Shown here: one piece after another, positions 17,069 through 26,490 of the stretch | Numbering within the stretch: position 1 is the stretch's first letter | How the letters are laid out: each line of letters starts with the position of its first letter | DNA from: Rhodospirillales bacterium | Lineage (GTDB): Bacteria > Pseudomonadota > Alphaproteobacteria > Rhodospirillales > WMHbin7 | Assembly: GCA_016215555.1 (NCBI GenBank) | Contig: JACRJC010000032.1 | Coordinates: 1 to 48,701 of the forward strand | DNA length: 48,701 nucleotides | Direction: 5' to 3' | The notes under the pieces: model-generated | Databases searched by the model: none | Told to the model about the DNA's origin: nothing | Seen by the model: the letters and a program-made list of their open reading frames with translations, nothing else | Program-made: the position numbers and the translations under genes

Positions 17069-17210
17069 TTCTTTCCTCGTATCTGCGCAACGTTTTTCAC
17101 AATCAGGAAGCCATGATCTGGTCATCGTGCCCAAATTCGCTTAATAATCCCTTATGACAGGACATCAAGACGAAGCACCTGTAGCCCCCTCGGGGAAAAG
17201 AATGTCTCCC

Positions 17211-18528
17211 TCACTGCTGTCCGGTTAACTGAGTGGGTGCGGTTCTGAACGCCCTGATTCTTAATGGTTTTCTGGCAAAAGCGGGTGGTGTCGACTTGAG
17301 CGGCATGCAGGCGCAGTCTTCCAGGCTTTCGCCTGGAGACGGCCCTGTATACCGGCAAGACCTTGTTCGCGCAGATCATGGAGTTTTTGCCTTGGACGAC
17401 GTTCGCTCGGATTGTCGAACGATATGGTGGCGACCATCGGACCCGGACGCTGTCCTGCGCCGAGCAATATCGGGCGATGGCCTTTGCCCAACTGACCTAC
17501 CGGGAGAGCCTGCGCGATATCGAGACCTGCCTTTCGGTTCAGGCGACGAAACTTTACCACATGGGCTTTCGCGAACCGGTCCGGCGCTCGACGCTGGCCG
17601 ACGCCAACGAGGCCCGCGACTGGCGCATTTACGCGGAGTTGGCGCATCGGCTGATCGCCCAGGCAAGGAAGCTGTATGCCAACGAGGACTTGGGGCTGGA
17701 GCTTTCCAACACCGTCTACGCCCTGGATTCGACGACCATCGACCTGTGCCTGTCGGTTTTCCCCTGGGCGCATTTTCGCCAGACCAAGGCGGCGGTCAAG
17801 ATGCACACTCTGCTCGACCTGCGGGGCAATATCCCGAGCTTTATCCATATCTCGAACGGCAAGTTGCACGACGTCCATGCCCTCGATCTGCTGGTACCGG
17901 AGGCCGGAGCCATCTACGTCATGGATCGCGCCTACATCGATTTCGAGCGGCTTCATGCTCTGCACCAAGCTGGCGCATTTTTCGTCACCCGCGCCAAGTC
18001 GAACATGGACGCCTACCGCGTCTATTCGGCGCCGACGGATCGCGCGTCCGGGATCATCTGCGATCAGACCATCGCCTTGGCCGGGCACTATTCCAGCCAG
18101 CATTACCCAAACCATCTGCGACGCATCCGCTTCAAAGACATCGAACAGGACAGAACGCTGATCTTCATCACCAACAACTTCATCCTGCCGACAGCGACCA
18201 TCTGCGCCCTCTACAAAAGCCGCTGGCAGGTCGAGCTGTTCTTCAAATGGATCAAGCAGCACCTGCGCATCAAACGGTTCTTCGGCACGTCGGAAAATGC
18301 GGTGAAGACGCAAATCTGGATCGCCGTTTCGATCTACGTCCTCGTCGCCATCGTCAAGAAACGCCTCGGCCTGGACGCCTCGCTCTACACTTTGCTACAG
18401 ATTTTCTCGCTGACACTCTTCGAGAAAATGCCAATACATCAGGCGCTTGCCGCTGAGGCAGATAGATCAGATGGGCCGCAAAAAATCAACCAACTGGAAT
18501 TGTTCGCCTTTTAACCGGACAGCAGTGA
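17211..18528 (+). mobile_element. complete IS4-family insertion sequence
   Basis: 1318 bp bounded by 18-bp perfect terminal inverted repeats. The left end is TCACTGCTGTCCGGTTAA (17211-17228) and the right end is its exact reverse complement (18511-18528). It contains one intact transposase gene whose stop lies inside the right repeat. No target-site duplication was found: the flanks (left ...GTCTCCC, right TCTGAAG...) do not match, although IS4 elements usually make 9-12 bp. This suggests recombination between copies or loss of one flank. Confidence 0.9.
17363..18514 (+). CDS. IS4-family transposase
   Basis: 383 residues, full length. The DDE catalytic residues are visible: D122 in YALDSTTIDL, D188 in YVMDRAYIDF and E291. 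The last belongs to the IS4 signature Y-(2)-R-(3)-E-(6)-K at Y284, R287, E291 and K298 (YKSRWQVELFFKWIK). The N-terminal DUF4372-like region (FARIVERYGGDHRTRTLSCAEQ) places it in the ISPepr1/IS4Sa-like groups (from memory). No frameshift or stop is seen, so the element may be active. Confidence 0.95.
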   Translation: MFAQIMEFLPWTTFARIVERYGGDHRTRTLSCAEQYRAMAFAQLTYRESLRDIETCLSVQATKLYHMGFREPVRRSTLADANEARDWRIYAELAHRLIAQARKLYANEDLGLELSNTVYALDSTTIDLCLSVFPWAHFRQTKAAVKMHTLLDLRGNIPSFIHISNGKLHDVHALDLLVPEAGAIYVMDRAYIDFERLHALHQAGAFFVTRAKSNMDAYRVYSAPTDRASGIICDQTIALAGHYSSQHYPNHLRRIRFKDIEQDRTLIFITNNFILPTATICALYKSRWQVELFFKWIKQHLRIKRFFGTSENAVKTQIWIAVSIYVLVAIVKKRLGLDASLYTLLQIFSLTLFEKMPIHQALAAEADRSDGPQKINQLELFAF

Positions 18529-18578
18529 TCTGAAGCGGGTATGAAGGATTTCCCCCGTCTGGCAGGGCCATGCGGGTT

Positions 18579-18974
18579 CTATTTCTTCTCGATCAGTTCG
18601 ATCTTATAGCCATCCGGGTCTTCGATGAAGGCGATGACGGTGCTGCCATGCTTCATCGGGCCGGGCGGACGCGGAATCTTCACGCCTTCGGCGGCCAAGC
18701 TGTCGCAGACGGCATGGATGTCGGAAACGCCCAGCGCCAGATGGCCAAAGCCCGTGCCGACGGCATAGGCTTCCTTCTGATCCCAATTATGCGTCAGTTC
18801 CAGAACGGTGTTCGATTCCTCGCCCCCATAGCCGACGAAGGCCAGCGTGAACCGCCCCTCCGGAAAGTCGCTTTTGCGCAGCAGGCTCATGCCGAGATGA
18901 CGGGTATAGAAATCGAGCGACTTCTGCAGATCGAAGACGCGGATCATGGCATGCAGAAAGCGAAACCGGTTCAT
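18579..18974 (-). CDS. gloA: lactoylglutathione lyase (glyoxalase I)
   Basis: 131 residues forming two beta-alpha-beta-beta-beta modules. Metal and substrate residues are in the expected places: FRFLHAMIRVFDLQKSLDFY (His near 8), NTVLELTHNW (Glu), FGHLALGVSDI (His) and YKIELIEK (C-terminal Glu). It converts the methylglyoxal-glutathione hemithioacetal to S-lactoylglutathione. Its ATG overlaps the lpxB stop (ATGA), so it is the last gene of the lipid A cluster; lpxB-gloA coupling is unusual. Confidence 0.93.
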   Translation of the reverse strand: MNRFRFLHAMIRVFDLQKSLDFYTRHLGMSLLRKSDFPEGRFTLAFVGYGGEESNTVLELTHNWDQKEAYAVGTGFGHLALGVSDIHAVCDSLAAEGVKIPRPPGPMKHGSTVIAFIEDPDGYKIELIEKK

Positions 18975-20131
18975 CTTGTCACCATCTCCAAAACAGCTTG
19001 AGCGGCGCGCTGGCTGGGCGAGGCGCCACCCTGACCCAGACGTCGCATCGCCTCGTCCAAATCGTCGATCTGCTGCCTGCGCCGGTCTCCTTCTTCCATC
19101 AGGGACAGCACCTCGTCGGCCAGACGCTCGGGCGTGCAGTCTTCCTGGAGCAATTCCGGAACCGCCATGCGGTCGAGCAACAGGTTCGACAGATTGATAT
19201 AGGTAATCTTGAACAGGCGCCTTGCCATCGCCACGGTCACGGGATTCATTTTATAGGCCACGACATGCGGAAGCCTTGCCATCGCCAGTTCCAGCGCCAC
19301 CGTGCCCGAAGCCGCCATGCCGGCCCTGGCCGCCGCGAAGGCATCGTATTTCTCGGCCAGCCCCCGCAACACCAGGGTCGGCACCGGCCAGTCGGCGACG
19401 GCATGCGTCACGCTTGACGCCACCGTATCGACGGTCGGCAACAGCGCCACCAGTCCGGGATGCGTCGCCGCAATTCTGGCCACGGCCTGTTCGAAAACGG
19501 GCAACAGGCGCTTGATTTCGCCCGGACGGCTGCCCGGCAGCACGGCCAGCAAGGGCGTATCGGCGCTCAAGCCATGTCGATGGCGGAAAGCCTCGGCATC
19601 GCCGCCATCGGCTCCGCTTTCGATGACCGGATGGCCCACGCAAAGCGTATCCAATCCATGTTTCTGGAAATAGGGCGGTTCGTTCGGAAACAAGGTCAGC
19701 AGGCGATGAACATGCCGAGCCACGCTTTTCGAACGCCCCTCCTTCCAGGCCCAGACCATGGGGGCGACATAGTGAATGCGCGGCACGGTCGAGCCTTTTC
19801 GCTTCAACGCCCTGGCCAGGCGTCCGGTAAAGCCCCAGGAATCGACGGTGATGATCGCATGGGGCCGGAAGCGCTCGATGGCGGCCAATGTCTGGTCCAG
19901 GCGTTTCAGAATTAGGGGCAGACGTGGCAACACCTCGACCAGTCCCATCACCGACAGGTCGGCGATGGGAAACAGGCTGTCCAGCCCCTGGGCAGTCATG
20001 TTCTCGCCGCCCACGCCCTGGAACTCAGCCTCGCCTTGCGTGGCCAGGGAAAGGGCGGTCATCAGCTTTGACGCCAGGAAATCGCCCGAGGGCTCGCCGG
20101 TGACAATGAAGAATCGATAGGGTGGTTTCAT
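18971..20131 (-). CDS. lpxB: lipid-A-disaccharide synthase
   Basis: 386 residues, GT19 family. It condenses UDP-2,3-diacylglucosamine with lipid X at the inner membrane. The N-terminal FIVTGEPSGDFLASKLMTAL is the family start, and VLPGSRPGEIKRLLPVFEQA carries the GSR motif. The MNPVTVAMARRLFKITYINLSNLL segment matches the C-terminal nucleotide-binding end. It overlaps lpxI by 4 nt (ATGA). Confidence 0.97.
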   Translation of the reverse strand: MKPPYRFFIVTGEPSGDFLASKLMTALSLATQGEAEFQGVGGENMTAQGLDSLFPIADLSVMGLVEVLPRLPLILKRLDQTLAAIERFRPHAIITVDSWGFTGRLARALKRKGSTVPRIHYVAPMVWAWKEGRSKSVARHVHRLLTLFPNEPPYFQKHGLDTLCVGHPVIESGADGGDAEAFRHRHGLSADTPLLAVLPGSRPGEIKRLLPVFEQAVARIAATHPGLVALLPTVDTVASSVTHAVADWPVPTLVLRGLAEKYDAFAAARAGMAASGTVALELAMARLPHVVAYKMNPVTVAMARRLFKITYINLSNLLLDRMAVPELLQEDCTPERLADEVLSLMEEGDRRRQQIDDLDEAMRRLGQGGASPSQRAAQAVLEMVTR

Positions 20132-20946
20132 GATCCGACGCCGATCACGAACAGGCCAAGACGGTCGGCGGCTTCCACCAGCGCCGATTCGTCAAGCACC
20201 AGGGAATGGCCCGCCTCAACCGCGATGCCGCGAAGGCCCGCCGCATGCGCCTGGGCCACGCTGTCGGGACCGATGCTGGGCAGATCGACGCGTCTTTCCT
20301 GCCCGGGCTTGGCGGTCTTGACCAGAACCCCGCCCGGTCCTTGGCGCTGCAGAGCGGCGCAGCGGGCGATCAGGGCCGCCGTCCCTTCGACGGCTTCCAG
20401 GCCCAGCACCAGACCCTGCTGCACCACCACCGCCTGACCGATATCGAGAGCCCCCAGATTCTTGGCGGCCATGAAGCCCTGTGCGATGTCGGCCCGGGCC
20501 TGATCGTCGGGAGCATGGCGGCCATAGACGCCATCGCGGGCCAACAGCGAAGACAGAATATCGTCGGGCCCCAGAACCTTGAAACCCTCGGCTTCGAATT
20601 CCTTGACCACCGCCGTCAGCAAACCGTCGTCGCCCAGAGCCCCCAGGCCGACGCGAGCGAAAAATTTCGCGGCCCGCCAATCCGGGGCCAGTTCCATGAG
20701 GCTTGGACGCTTGACGCCGCCCGCCATCACCACATCTTGCACGCCCGCCTGCTTCAAGGCGTCGAATCCTTGGCCGGCAGCCCCCAAACGCACCCAAGCA
20801 TGCGGCAGATTCGAATTGGCGATGAAGGCGGGATCGGCGCTGCCTTCCAAGGCCAGCAGGAAAACGTCGCGCCCCTGCCCGCGCGCGGCGGCGGCAACCA
20901 GTTCCGGCAGACGACCGGAACCGGCGATGATGCCCAGCTTGGGCAT
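20128..20946 (-). CDS. lpxI: UDP-2,3-diacylglucosamine diphosphatase LpxI
   Basis: 272 residues, the DUF1009/LpxI family. It hydrolyses UDP-2,3-diacylglucosamine to lipid X and replaces LpxH in alphaproteobacteria. The N-terminal motif KLGIIAGSGRLPELVAAAA and the C-terminal GPDSVAQAHAAGLRGIAVEAG are typical. The start at 20946 is 1 nt after the lpxA stop; the frame is open further upstream inside lpxA without homology. Confidence 0.95.
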   Translation of the reverse strand: MPKLGIIAGSGRLPELVAAAARGQGRDVFLLALEGSADPAFIANSNLPHAWVRLGAAGQGFDALKQAGVQDVVMAGGVKRPSLMELAPDWRAAKFFARVGLGALGDDGLLTAVVKEFEAEGFKVLGPDDILSSLLARDGVYGRHAPDDQARADIAQGFMAAKNLGALDIGQAVVVQQGLVLGLEAVEGTAALIARCAALQRQGPGGVLVKTAKPGQERRVDLPSIGPDSVAQAHAAGLRGIAVEAGHSLVLDESALVEAADRLGLFVIGVGS

Positions 20947-20947
20947 T

Positions 20948-21766
20948 TCAGGTCGCAGTCGGGGTTCCGTGAACATTCTCCCAATTCGGCTGGCAAATGG
21001 CGCGAGACGAATCGGCGCGCACGAAATCGACGATTTCGATGACGGCAAGATTGTCCTTGAAGAGATTGGCCACGTCATCCAGCCGCTCGGCCATCGTTCC
21101 TTCCTGGCTGAAAAGAACGCGGTAGGCGTTGCGCAAGGTGTGGATGTCGTCCCTGGAAAAGCCCCGGCGTTTCAGGCCGATCAGGTTCAAGCCGGACAGA
21201 TAGGCGCGGTTGCCCATGACGGCGCCGTAGGGAATGACGTCGTTCTCGACCCCGCTCATGCCGCCGATCATGGTGTGCTTGCCGATGCGCACGAACTGAT
21301 GCACGGCGCAAAGCCCGCCCAGAACCGCATGGTCGCCGACATGGACATGTCCGGCCAGGGTGGCGTTGTTGGCCAGGATGACGTTGTTGCCGACCATGCA
21401 ATCATGCGCCACATGGGCGCTCATCATGAAAAGGCAGTCATTGCCGACCTGGGTCAGCATGCCTCCGCCCTCGGTGCCGGGATTCATGGTCACATGCTCG
21501 CGGATCTGATTGCGCTCGCCGATAATCAGTTGGCTGGGCTCGCCGTGATATTTCAAATCCTGGGGCTGCAGCCCGATCGAGGCGAAGGGGAAAATGCGGG
21601 TCTTGGCGCCGATCCGGGTTTTGCCGCCGACCACGACATGCGACACCAATTGCACGCCGTCGCCAAGCTCGACCTCGGGCCCGACGGTGCAAAAAGGCCC
21701 GACCGTCACCGATCCGTCAAGCTTGGCCTTCGGATCGATGATCGCTGTGGGATGAATATTCGTCAT
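20948..21766 (-). CDS. lpxA: UDP-N-acetylglucosamine acyltransferase
   Basis: 272 residues. Hexapeptide repeats build a left-handed beta-helix from residue 4 ([20 protein letters not shown]), and the C-terminal helical region is [11 protein letters not shown]. The catalytic histidine sits in [13 protein letters not shown]. It performs the first step of lipid A synthesis. It is preceded by a 115-bp gap to fabZ, the largest gap in this part of the cluster. Confidence 0.97.
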   Translation of the reverse strand: MTNIHPTAIIDPKAKLDGSVTVGPFCTVGPEVELGDGVQLVSHVVVGGKTRIGAKTRIFPFASIGLQPQDLKYHGEPSQLIIGERNQIREHVTMNPGTEGGGMLTQVGNDCLFMMSAHVAHDCMVGNNVILANNATLAGHVHVGDHAVLGGLCAVHQFVRIGKHTMIGGMSGVENDVIPYGAVMGNRAYLSGLNLIGLKRRGFSRDDIHTLRNAYRVLFSQEGTMAERLDDVANLFKDNLAVIEIVDFVRADSSRAICQPNWENVHGTPTAT

Positions 21767-21881
21767 GGGTCAATCGTCCAAGGTAAGGCTTGGCGCAAGC
21801 GCCGGAATTTCGCGTATTCTAGAAGCATCGCCCACAGCGGCAAGTCACATCGCGTTACGGAATGTTACCGCAACGGCTTGG

Positions 21882-22349
21882 TCAATTATCGACGATCATG
21901 GCGGTGTAGGTGGCCTCGGCCATCAATTGGTCATCGACCTTGGCCTGGCCGGAAAACTTCCAGACATTGCCGCGCGAGCGTTCCTTCTTGACGTGAATTT
22001 TCAACTGATCGCCGGGGATGACCGGCTTTCTGAAACGCGCTTCCTCGACCGACATGAAATAGACCAGCTTGCCTTCGGCGCTGGCGCCCAGCGTCTCGAC
22101 GACCAGGACGGCGGCGGTCTGAGCCATGCATTCGATAATCAGAACGCCAGGCATGATCGGACGCGACGGGAAATGCCCCTGGAAAAAAGGTTCGTTCATG
22201 GTGACGTTCTTCAGACCGACCGCGCTTTCGTCGGGCACGATGTCGCTGACGCGATCGATCAGCAGGAACGGATAGCGGTGCGGAATCATCTGAACGATGC
22301 GGTTGATGTCGATCGACCGCGGGTTCGACGGATTCTCGGTCATGGTCAC
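21882..22349 (-). CDS. fabZ: 3-hydroxyacyl-ACP dehydratase FabZ
   Basis: 155 residues, hot-dog fold. The catalytic His is in [15 protein letters not shown] and the Glu in [28 protein letters not shown] is the family N-terminus. It dehydrates hydroxyacyl-ACP and competes with lipid A synthesis for 3-hydroxymyristoyl-ACP, which fits its place between lpxD and lpxA. It lies 6 nt behind lpxD. Confidence 0.97.
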   Translation of the reverse strand: MTMTENPSNPRSIDINRIVQMIPHRYPFLLIDRVSDIVPDESAVGLKNVTMNEPFFQGHFPSRPIMPGVLIIECMAQTAAVLVVETLGASAEGKLVYFMSVEEARFRKPVIPGDQLKIHVKKERSRGNVWKFSGQAKVDDQLMAEATYTAMIVDN

Positions 22350-22355
22350 TTCTCC

Positions 22356-23411
22356 CTAGTCTTTCGTCGTGTCGGAACCGGCTTTGCCGGCTGCGGCCTT
22401 GCGGGCGGAGCGGATCAGGAATTTCTGCAACCCGATATACTCTTTCATGGGAACGGCGGGATAGCCCATATAGGTGGCGCCATCCGGCACATGTCCCTGC
22501 ACGCCGCTACGGGCATTGATGACCACGCCCGAACCGATGCGGGCATGATCGGCCACCCCGACCTGGCCGTAAAGCAAAGAAATATTACCGATCGTCGTGC
22601 TTCCGGAAATGCCGACCTGCGAGGTGATGCCGCAGCCCATGCCGATGCGAACGTTGTGGGCGATCTGGACCAGATTGTCGATCTTGGTATGCGGGCCGAT
22701 GATGGTATCGCCGGACGCGCCGCGGTCGATGGTGGTGTTGGCGCCGATCTCGACATGGTCGGAAATCAAGACTAAGCCCAATTGCGGCAGTTTGAGATGG
22801 TCGCCCTTCATCGAAATCGCATAGCCGAAGCCGTCCTGCCCGATGGCGACGCCGGGATGAATGATGACCTTTTTCCCGATCACGCAAAATTGCAGAACCG
22901 CCAGAGGGCCGATGTCGCTGTCGTCGCCGATGGTTACCGAGCGTCCGATGACGGCGTTGGCGCCGACATGCACGCGGTCGCCGATAACGACGTTCGGGCC
23001 AATGACGGCGCCGGGATCGATGCGCACGTCGGCACCCAGTCTGGCCGAGGGGTCGATGCAGGCACTGGGGGCGATCAAGGGCGGCGGGGGTTGCTGCGGA
23101 TAAAAGGCCTGAGCGACAAGAGCGTAGGCCCGTTTGGGATCGTCGTGGAACAGGCAGACCATGCCCGCAGGAGCCAGCGCGGCCATGTCTGGTTTCAAGA
23201 TGCAAAGTCCGGCTTTCGAGGCCGCCAGAACGTCCTTTAGCTTACGTTCCAAAAGAAAGACGACATCCGACGGTCCGGCTGTTTCCAGCGTCGCCACATC
23301 GCTATATCGCCGTTGGGGATCGGCGCCATCGGACGGCTGCGCGCCCGAGACGCGCGAAAGCTCATCTAGCGAAAAAGGGCCGACACGGTCGAAGAATCTC
23401 AAATCTGCCAT
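22356..23411 (-). CDS. lpxD: UDP-3-O-acylglucosamine N-acyltransferase
   Basis: 351 residues. The N-terminal uridine-binding domain (about 1-110) is followed by a long hexapeptide-repeat helix from about [31 protein letters not shown] contains the conserved histidine region, and the C-terminal helix is the trimer cap. It carries out the third step of lipid A synthesis. Confidence 0.96.
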   Translation of the reverse strand: MADLRFFDRVGPFSLDELSRVSGAQPSDGADPQRRYSDVATLETAGPSDVVFLLERKLKDVLAASKAGLCILKPDMAALAPAGMVCLFHDDPKRAYALVAQAFYPQQPPPPLIAPSACIDPSARLGADVRIDPGAVIGPNVVIGDRVHVGANAVIGRSVTIGDDSDIGPLAVLQFCVIGKKVIIHPGVAIGQDGFGYAISMKGDHLKLPQLGLVLISDHVEIGANTTIDRGASGDTIIGPHTKIDNLVQIAHNVRIGMGCGITSQVGISGSTTIGNISLLYGQVGVADHARIGSGVVINARSGVQGHVPDGATYMGYPAVPMKEYIGLQKFLIRSARKAAAGKAGSDTTKD

Positions 23412-23431
23412 GTCGGCCCCTGACGCAAAGA

Positions 23432-24070
23432 TTACTTCTTCTTTTCCTTCTCTTTATCCTTGGCCTTGGCCGCCTCGGCGCGAGCCTTGGCCTGGGCCTC
23501 GCCCATCTTCACGGGATCGAGAAAAGTCACTTCCTTCATCGTCGTATTCAAACGCTCGGCGGCGATGGTTGTTTTGTCCATGCTGGGATCGAAATATTCG
23601 ACCTGATTGCGGTTCATCACCAGATTGGCGCCGAATTCGCCGGCCATCTCGCGGATGATCTTGTTCAATTGCGTCAACACCTGACCCATGGCGTTGTTGA
23701 CGGACTCGTTCAGATTGGCGCCGCGAACTTGAACGCGGCGGCCAAAATCGGCGGCCTTGGTGTTGAAGGCTTTCTGCTTGTCGGCGAAGGCTTCCGGCGA
23801 AAGCACGGTCCGCTGGTCGTCAAGCGCCTTGCGCTCGGCCGCCAGCTTGCCTTCCTCGGCGGCAAATTCCTGCTGATAGGTTTGCGAAAACTTGTCGCGC
23901 TGATTCATAATGGTTTTAGTCGCCTTCGACTCATTGATGATCTTCTGGATGTCGATCACCATGATGGAAGGGGCAGGCATCTTCTCGGCCGCGGCGGCAG
24001 GCGATGCAGCCGACGTCAGCAACAAGCAGCCGAATACGCTTACGATAGCGCAACGCAGAAACAGTTTCAT
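23432..24070 (-). CDS. skp: OmpH/Skp-family periplasmic chaperone
   Basis: 212 residues. The signal peptide is at about 1-28 ([13 protein letters not shown]). The mature part has the Skp pattern: [22 protein letters not shown], then long charged helices that form the tentacles, then [18 protein letters not shown]. The C-terminus is a lysine/alanine-rich tail ([12 protein letters not shown]), longer than in E. coli Skp. It overlaps the bamA stop as TGATG, which couples the chaperone with the assembly machine it serves. Confidence 0.93.
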   Translation of the reverse strand: MKLFLRCAIVSVFGCLLLTSAASPAAAAEKMPAPSIMVIDIQKIINESKATKTIMNQRDKFSQTYQQEFAAEEGKLAAERKALDDQRTVLSPEAFADKQKAFNTKAADFGRRVQVRGANLNESVNNAMGQVLTQLNKIIREMAGEFGANLVMNRNQVEYFDPSMDKTTIAAERLNTTMKEVTFLDPVKMGEAQAKARAEAAKAKDKEKEKKK

Positions 24071-26430
24071 CAGAACCTCGTACCGAAATTAAAGCGGAAG
24101 ACTTCGGTCTCGTCGAAGCTTTCCTTGGTGATGGGGAAGCCGAAATCGAGACTCATCGGCCCAAGCGGCGATTTCCAGTTCACGCCGAAACCGACCGAGG
24201 TTCGGACCATGTTCGAACCGTTGATGGTGGTCGAATCACCGTCATCTCCGTCACCGACGGTGCCAACGTCGGTGAACAATTTGCCCTGAATGCCGTATTC
24301 GTTGGGCAGGCCCAGGGGGAAGACCACCTCGGCCGAGCCGGCGGCGAACCAATTGCTGCCCAGGGCGTCCTGGGTTGCCTTGTCGCGGGGGCTTAGGCCC
24401 GCCTGCGCGAAGCCGCGAATGGTCTCGCCACCGATGAAGTAACGGTCCGTGATGCGGACATCCTTGCCGATGCCGACAATGTAGCCTGTATGGCCGTTGA
24501 TGATCATGGTCCATTCTTCGGCCAGGGGATAGTAATAGCCAGCATCGACTTCGGAGCGCAGGAAGCGTTCTGTTCCGCCAAGACCGGCCAGATCGTTGGA
24601 CAAGCGCCCGAAATACCCGTCCGTGGGGTTGAGCTTGCTGTCGCGCCGGTCGTAAAGCAGGCTTTGCGAGATGGCCGACGTGGTGGAGATGCCTTCCTGC
24701 TCCTTGACGTAGCGGGAAGCGTTGGTGGAAACATCCTCGACCTTCGATTGCTTGAAGCCGTAGCGCAGGGTCTGGCTGAGATTTTCCGTCAGATTATAGC
24801 CAAGACGCAGGCCGCCGCCGGTATCGGTCTGCTTGTAGGAACTGGCCTTCTTCAAGTCCGTCGTCTTGTGGAAGAGATCAAAACCCGCAGCCACATCGCG
24901 GTTCAAGAAATAAGGCTCGGTGAAGGAGAGGTCAAAGCGCGTCGATTTCTGGCCCAGCGAGGCCTTGGCCAACAGATCCTGTCCCTTGCCCAGCAGATTC
25001 CGCTCGCGGACGCCGATTTCGAACATGGCGCCGGCTGTGGTCGAGTAACCAATGCCGAACGACAGTTCGCCGGTCGATTTTTCCTGAACGTCCACCTTGA
25101 CGATGGTGCGGTCTGGATAGTCTTCCGATGGCACGTTGTTCACTTCGACTTTCTCGAAGAATCCCAAATCCTGCAAGCGTTGGCGAGAGCGGCGCAGCTT
25201 GGCGGTGTTGAAGGCGTCACCCTCGACCAGCCGGAATTCGCGGCGAACCACCTTGTCCAAGGTGCGCACATTGCCGGTGATGTCGATGCGCTCGACGAAG
25301 ACGCGCGGCCCTTCCTGCACATCGAAGGTAATGTCCAGGGTGCGCTTTTCCTTGTTGCGCTCGATGCGCGGGCGCACCTCGCCGAAGGCGTAGCCCTTGG
25401 TGCCGACCAGGTCGGTGATCTTCTGAACCGAGTCCTCGACCTTGTTGGCGTTGTACCAGTCCCCCTTCGAGAACTGGACGGTGTCGAGCACGTCTTGCTT
25501 TTTCAACTGCGGCAGCGCGATATCGACATCGATCTTGCTAACCTTGTAGCGCTCGCCTTCCTCGATATTGAAGGTGATGAAGAACTCGTCCTGGGTGGGG
25601 CTCAGTTCGGCCTGCGCCGACACGACCCTGAAATCGGCGTAGCCGCGCTTCATATAGAAGCGGCGCAGCAATTCGCGGTCATAGGTGACGCGGTCAGGAT
25701 CGTAATTGTCGTCGGACGAGAAAAATCTCCACCAGCGCTCTTCCTTGGTCTGCAGGGCCTCGCGCAGCGTCGAATCCGAATATTGCTTGTTGCCGACGAA
25801 GGTGATGCGCTTGACGCCCGTCCGCTTGCCCTCGTCGATTTCATAGACCAGATCGACGCGGTTTTGCTCGAGCTGGATGACCTTGGGTTCGACCGTGGCC
25901 GCGAAACGGCCCTGACGGCGATAAATGTCCAGGATGCGCTTGACGTCGGCCTGCACCTTGGTGCGGGTATAGACAGTGCGCGGCTTCATCTGCAATTCGG
26001 GCATCAAGGTATCGTCCTTGACGCGCCGGTTGCCCTCGAGCTGGATGCGGTTGATGATCGGGTTTTCGACCACCTTGACGATCAGCGAAGCGCCTTCGCG
26101 CTTGATGCTGACATCGGCGAACAGGCCGGTGGCGAACAGCGACTTCAACGAGCGGTCGATGCGCTCGGGATTGAAGGGATCGCCTTCCTGAACCAACAGG
26201 TAAGAGCGGATGGTTTCGGGCTCGATACGCTGATTGCCCTGGAAAACCACCTGACGGACGATGCTGCCCATCTCGGAATTGTCGACCTGGATGCGGGGCG
26301 CGGACATCGGCATGGGCGGCTCTTCGGCGGCCTGGGCGGACAGTGCCCCCCAACCCATTCCGGCCACAACGCAAGCGACTGCCAGCGCGGTTCTCGCATT
26401 CTGCAGTGACTGAACCAGCCGGTATGCCAA
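24070..26430 (-). CDS. bamA: outer membrane protein assembly factor BamA
   Basis: About 786 residues. The signal peptide ends GALSAQA. Five POTRA domains cover about residues 45-430 (the first begins SIVRQVVFQGNQRIEPETIR), followed by an Omp85 beta-barrel. The barrel holds VRGF-type GGETIRGFAQ (the loop 6 motif) and ends in FRFNFGTRF with the terminal aromatic beta-signal. The start is uncertain: a TTG at 26430 has AGGGG about 5 nt upstream, while a GTG at 26448 has no good ribosome site. It is placed directly behind rseP. Confidence 0.95.
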   Translation of the reverse strand: MAYRLVQSLQNARTALAVACVVAGMGWGALSAQAAEEPPMPMSAPRIQVDNSEMGSIVRQVVFQGNQRIEPETIRSYLLVQEGDPFNPERIDRSLKSLFATGLFADVSIKREGASLIVKVVENPIINRIQLEGNRRVKDDTLMPELQMKPRTVYTRTKVQADVKRILDIYRRQGRFAATVEPKVIQLEQNRVDLVYEIDEGKRTGVKRITFVGNKQYSDSTLREALQTKEERWWRFFSSDDNYDPDRVTYDRELLRRFYMKRGYADFRVVSAQAELSPTQDEFFITFNIEEGERYKVSKIDVDIALPQLKKQDVLDTVQFSKGDWYNANKVEDSVQKITDLVGTKGYAFGEVRPRIERNKEKRTLDITFDVQEGPRVFVERIDITGNVRTLDKVVRREFRLVEGDAFNTAKLRRSRQRLQDLGFFEKVEVNNVPSEDYPDRTIVKVDVQEKSTGELSFGIGYSTTAGAMFEIGVRERNLLGKGQDLLAKASLGQKSTRFDLSFTEPYFLNRDVAAGFDLFHKTTDLKKASSYKQTDTGGGLRLGYNLTENLSQTLRYGFKQSKVEDVSTNASRYVKEQEGISTTSAISQSLLYDRRDSKLNPTDGYFGRLSNDLAGLGGTERFLRSEVDAGYYYPLAEEWTMIINGHTGYIVGIGKDVRITDRYFIGGETIRGFAQAGLSPRDKATQDALGSNWFAAGSAEVVFPLGLPNEYGIQGKLFTDVGTVGDGDDGDSTTINGSNMVRTSVGFGVNWKSPLGPMSLDFGFPITKESFDETEVFRFNFGTRF

Positions 26431-26490
26431 GACAACCCCTCTTCCCACACGATTCCGAGGCCCGGCGCGATCTGCCTCTCCGGCGTTCCC

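Noticed and set aside
17233..18456. 407-codon frame inside the IS4 element
   Set aside because: Alternative frame of the transposase gene; the other frame carries all catalytic residues.
24490..26409. 639-codon plus-strand open frame opposite bamA
   Set aside because: Antisense to well-conserved POTRA and barrel sequence; no homology or ribosome site.
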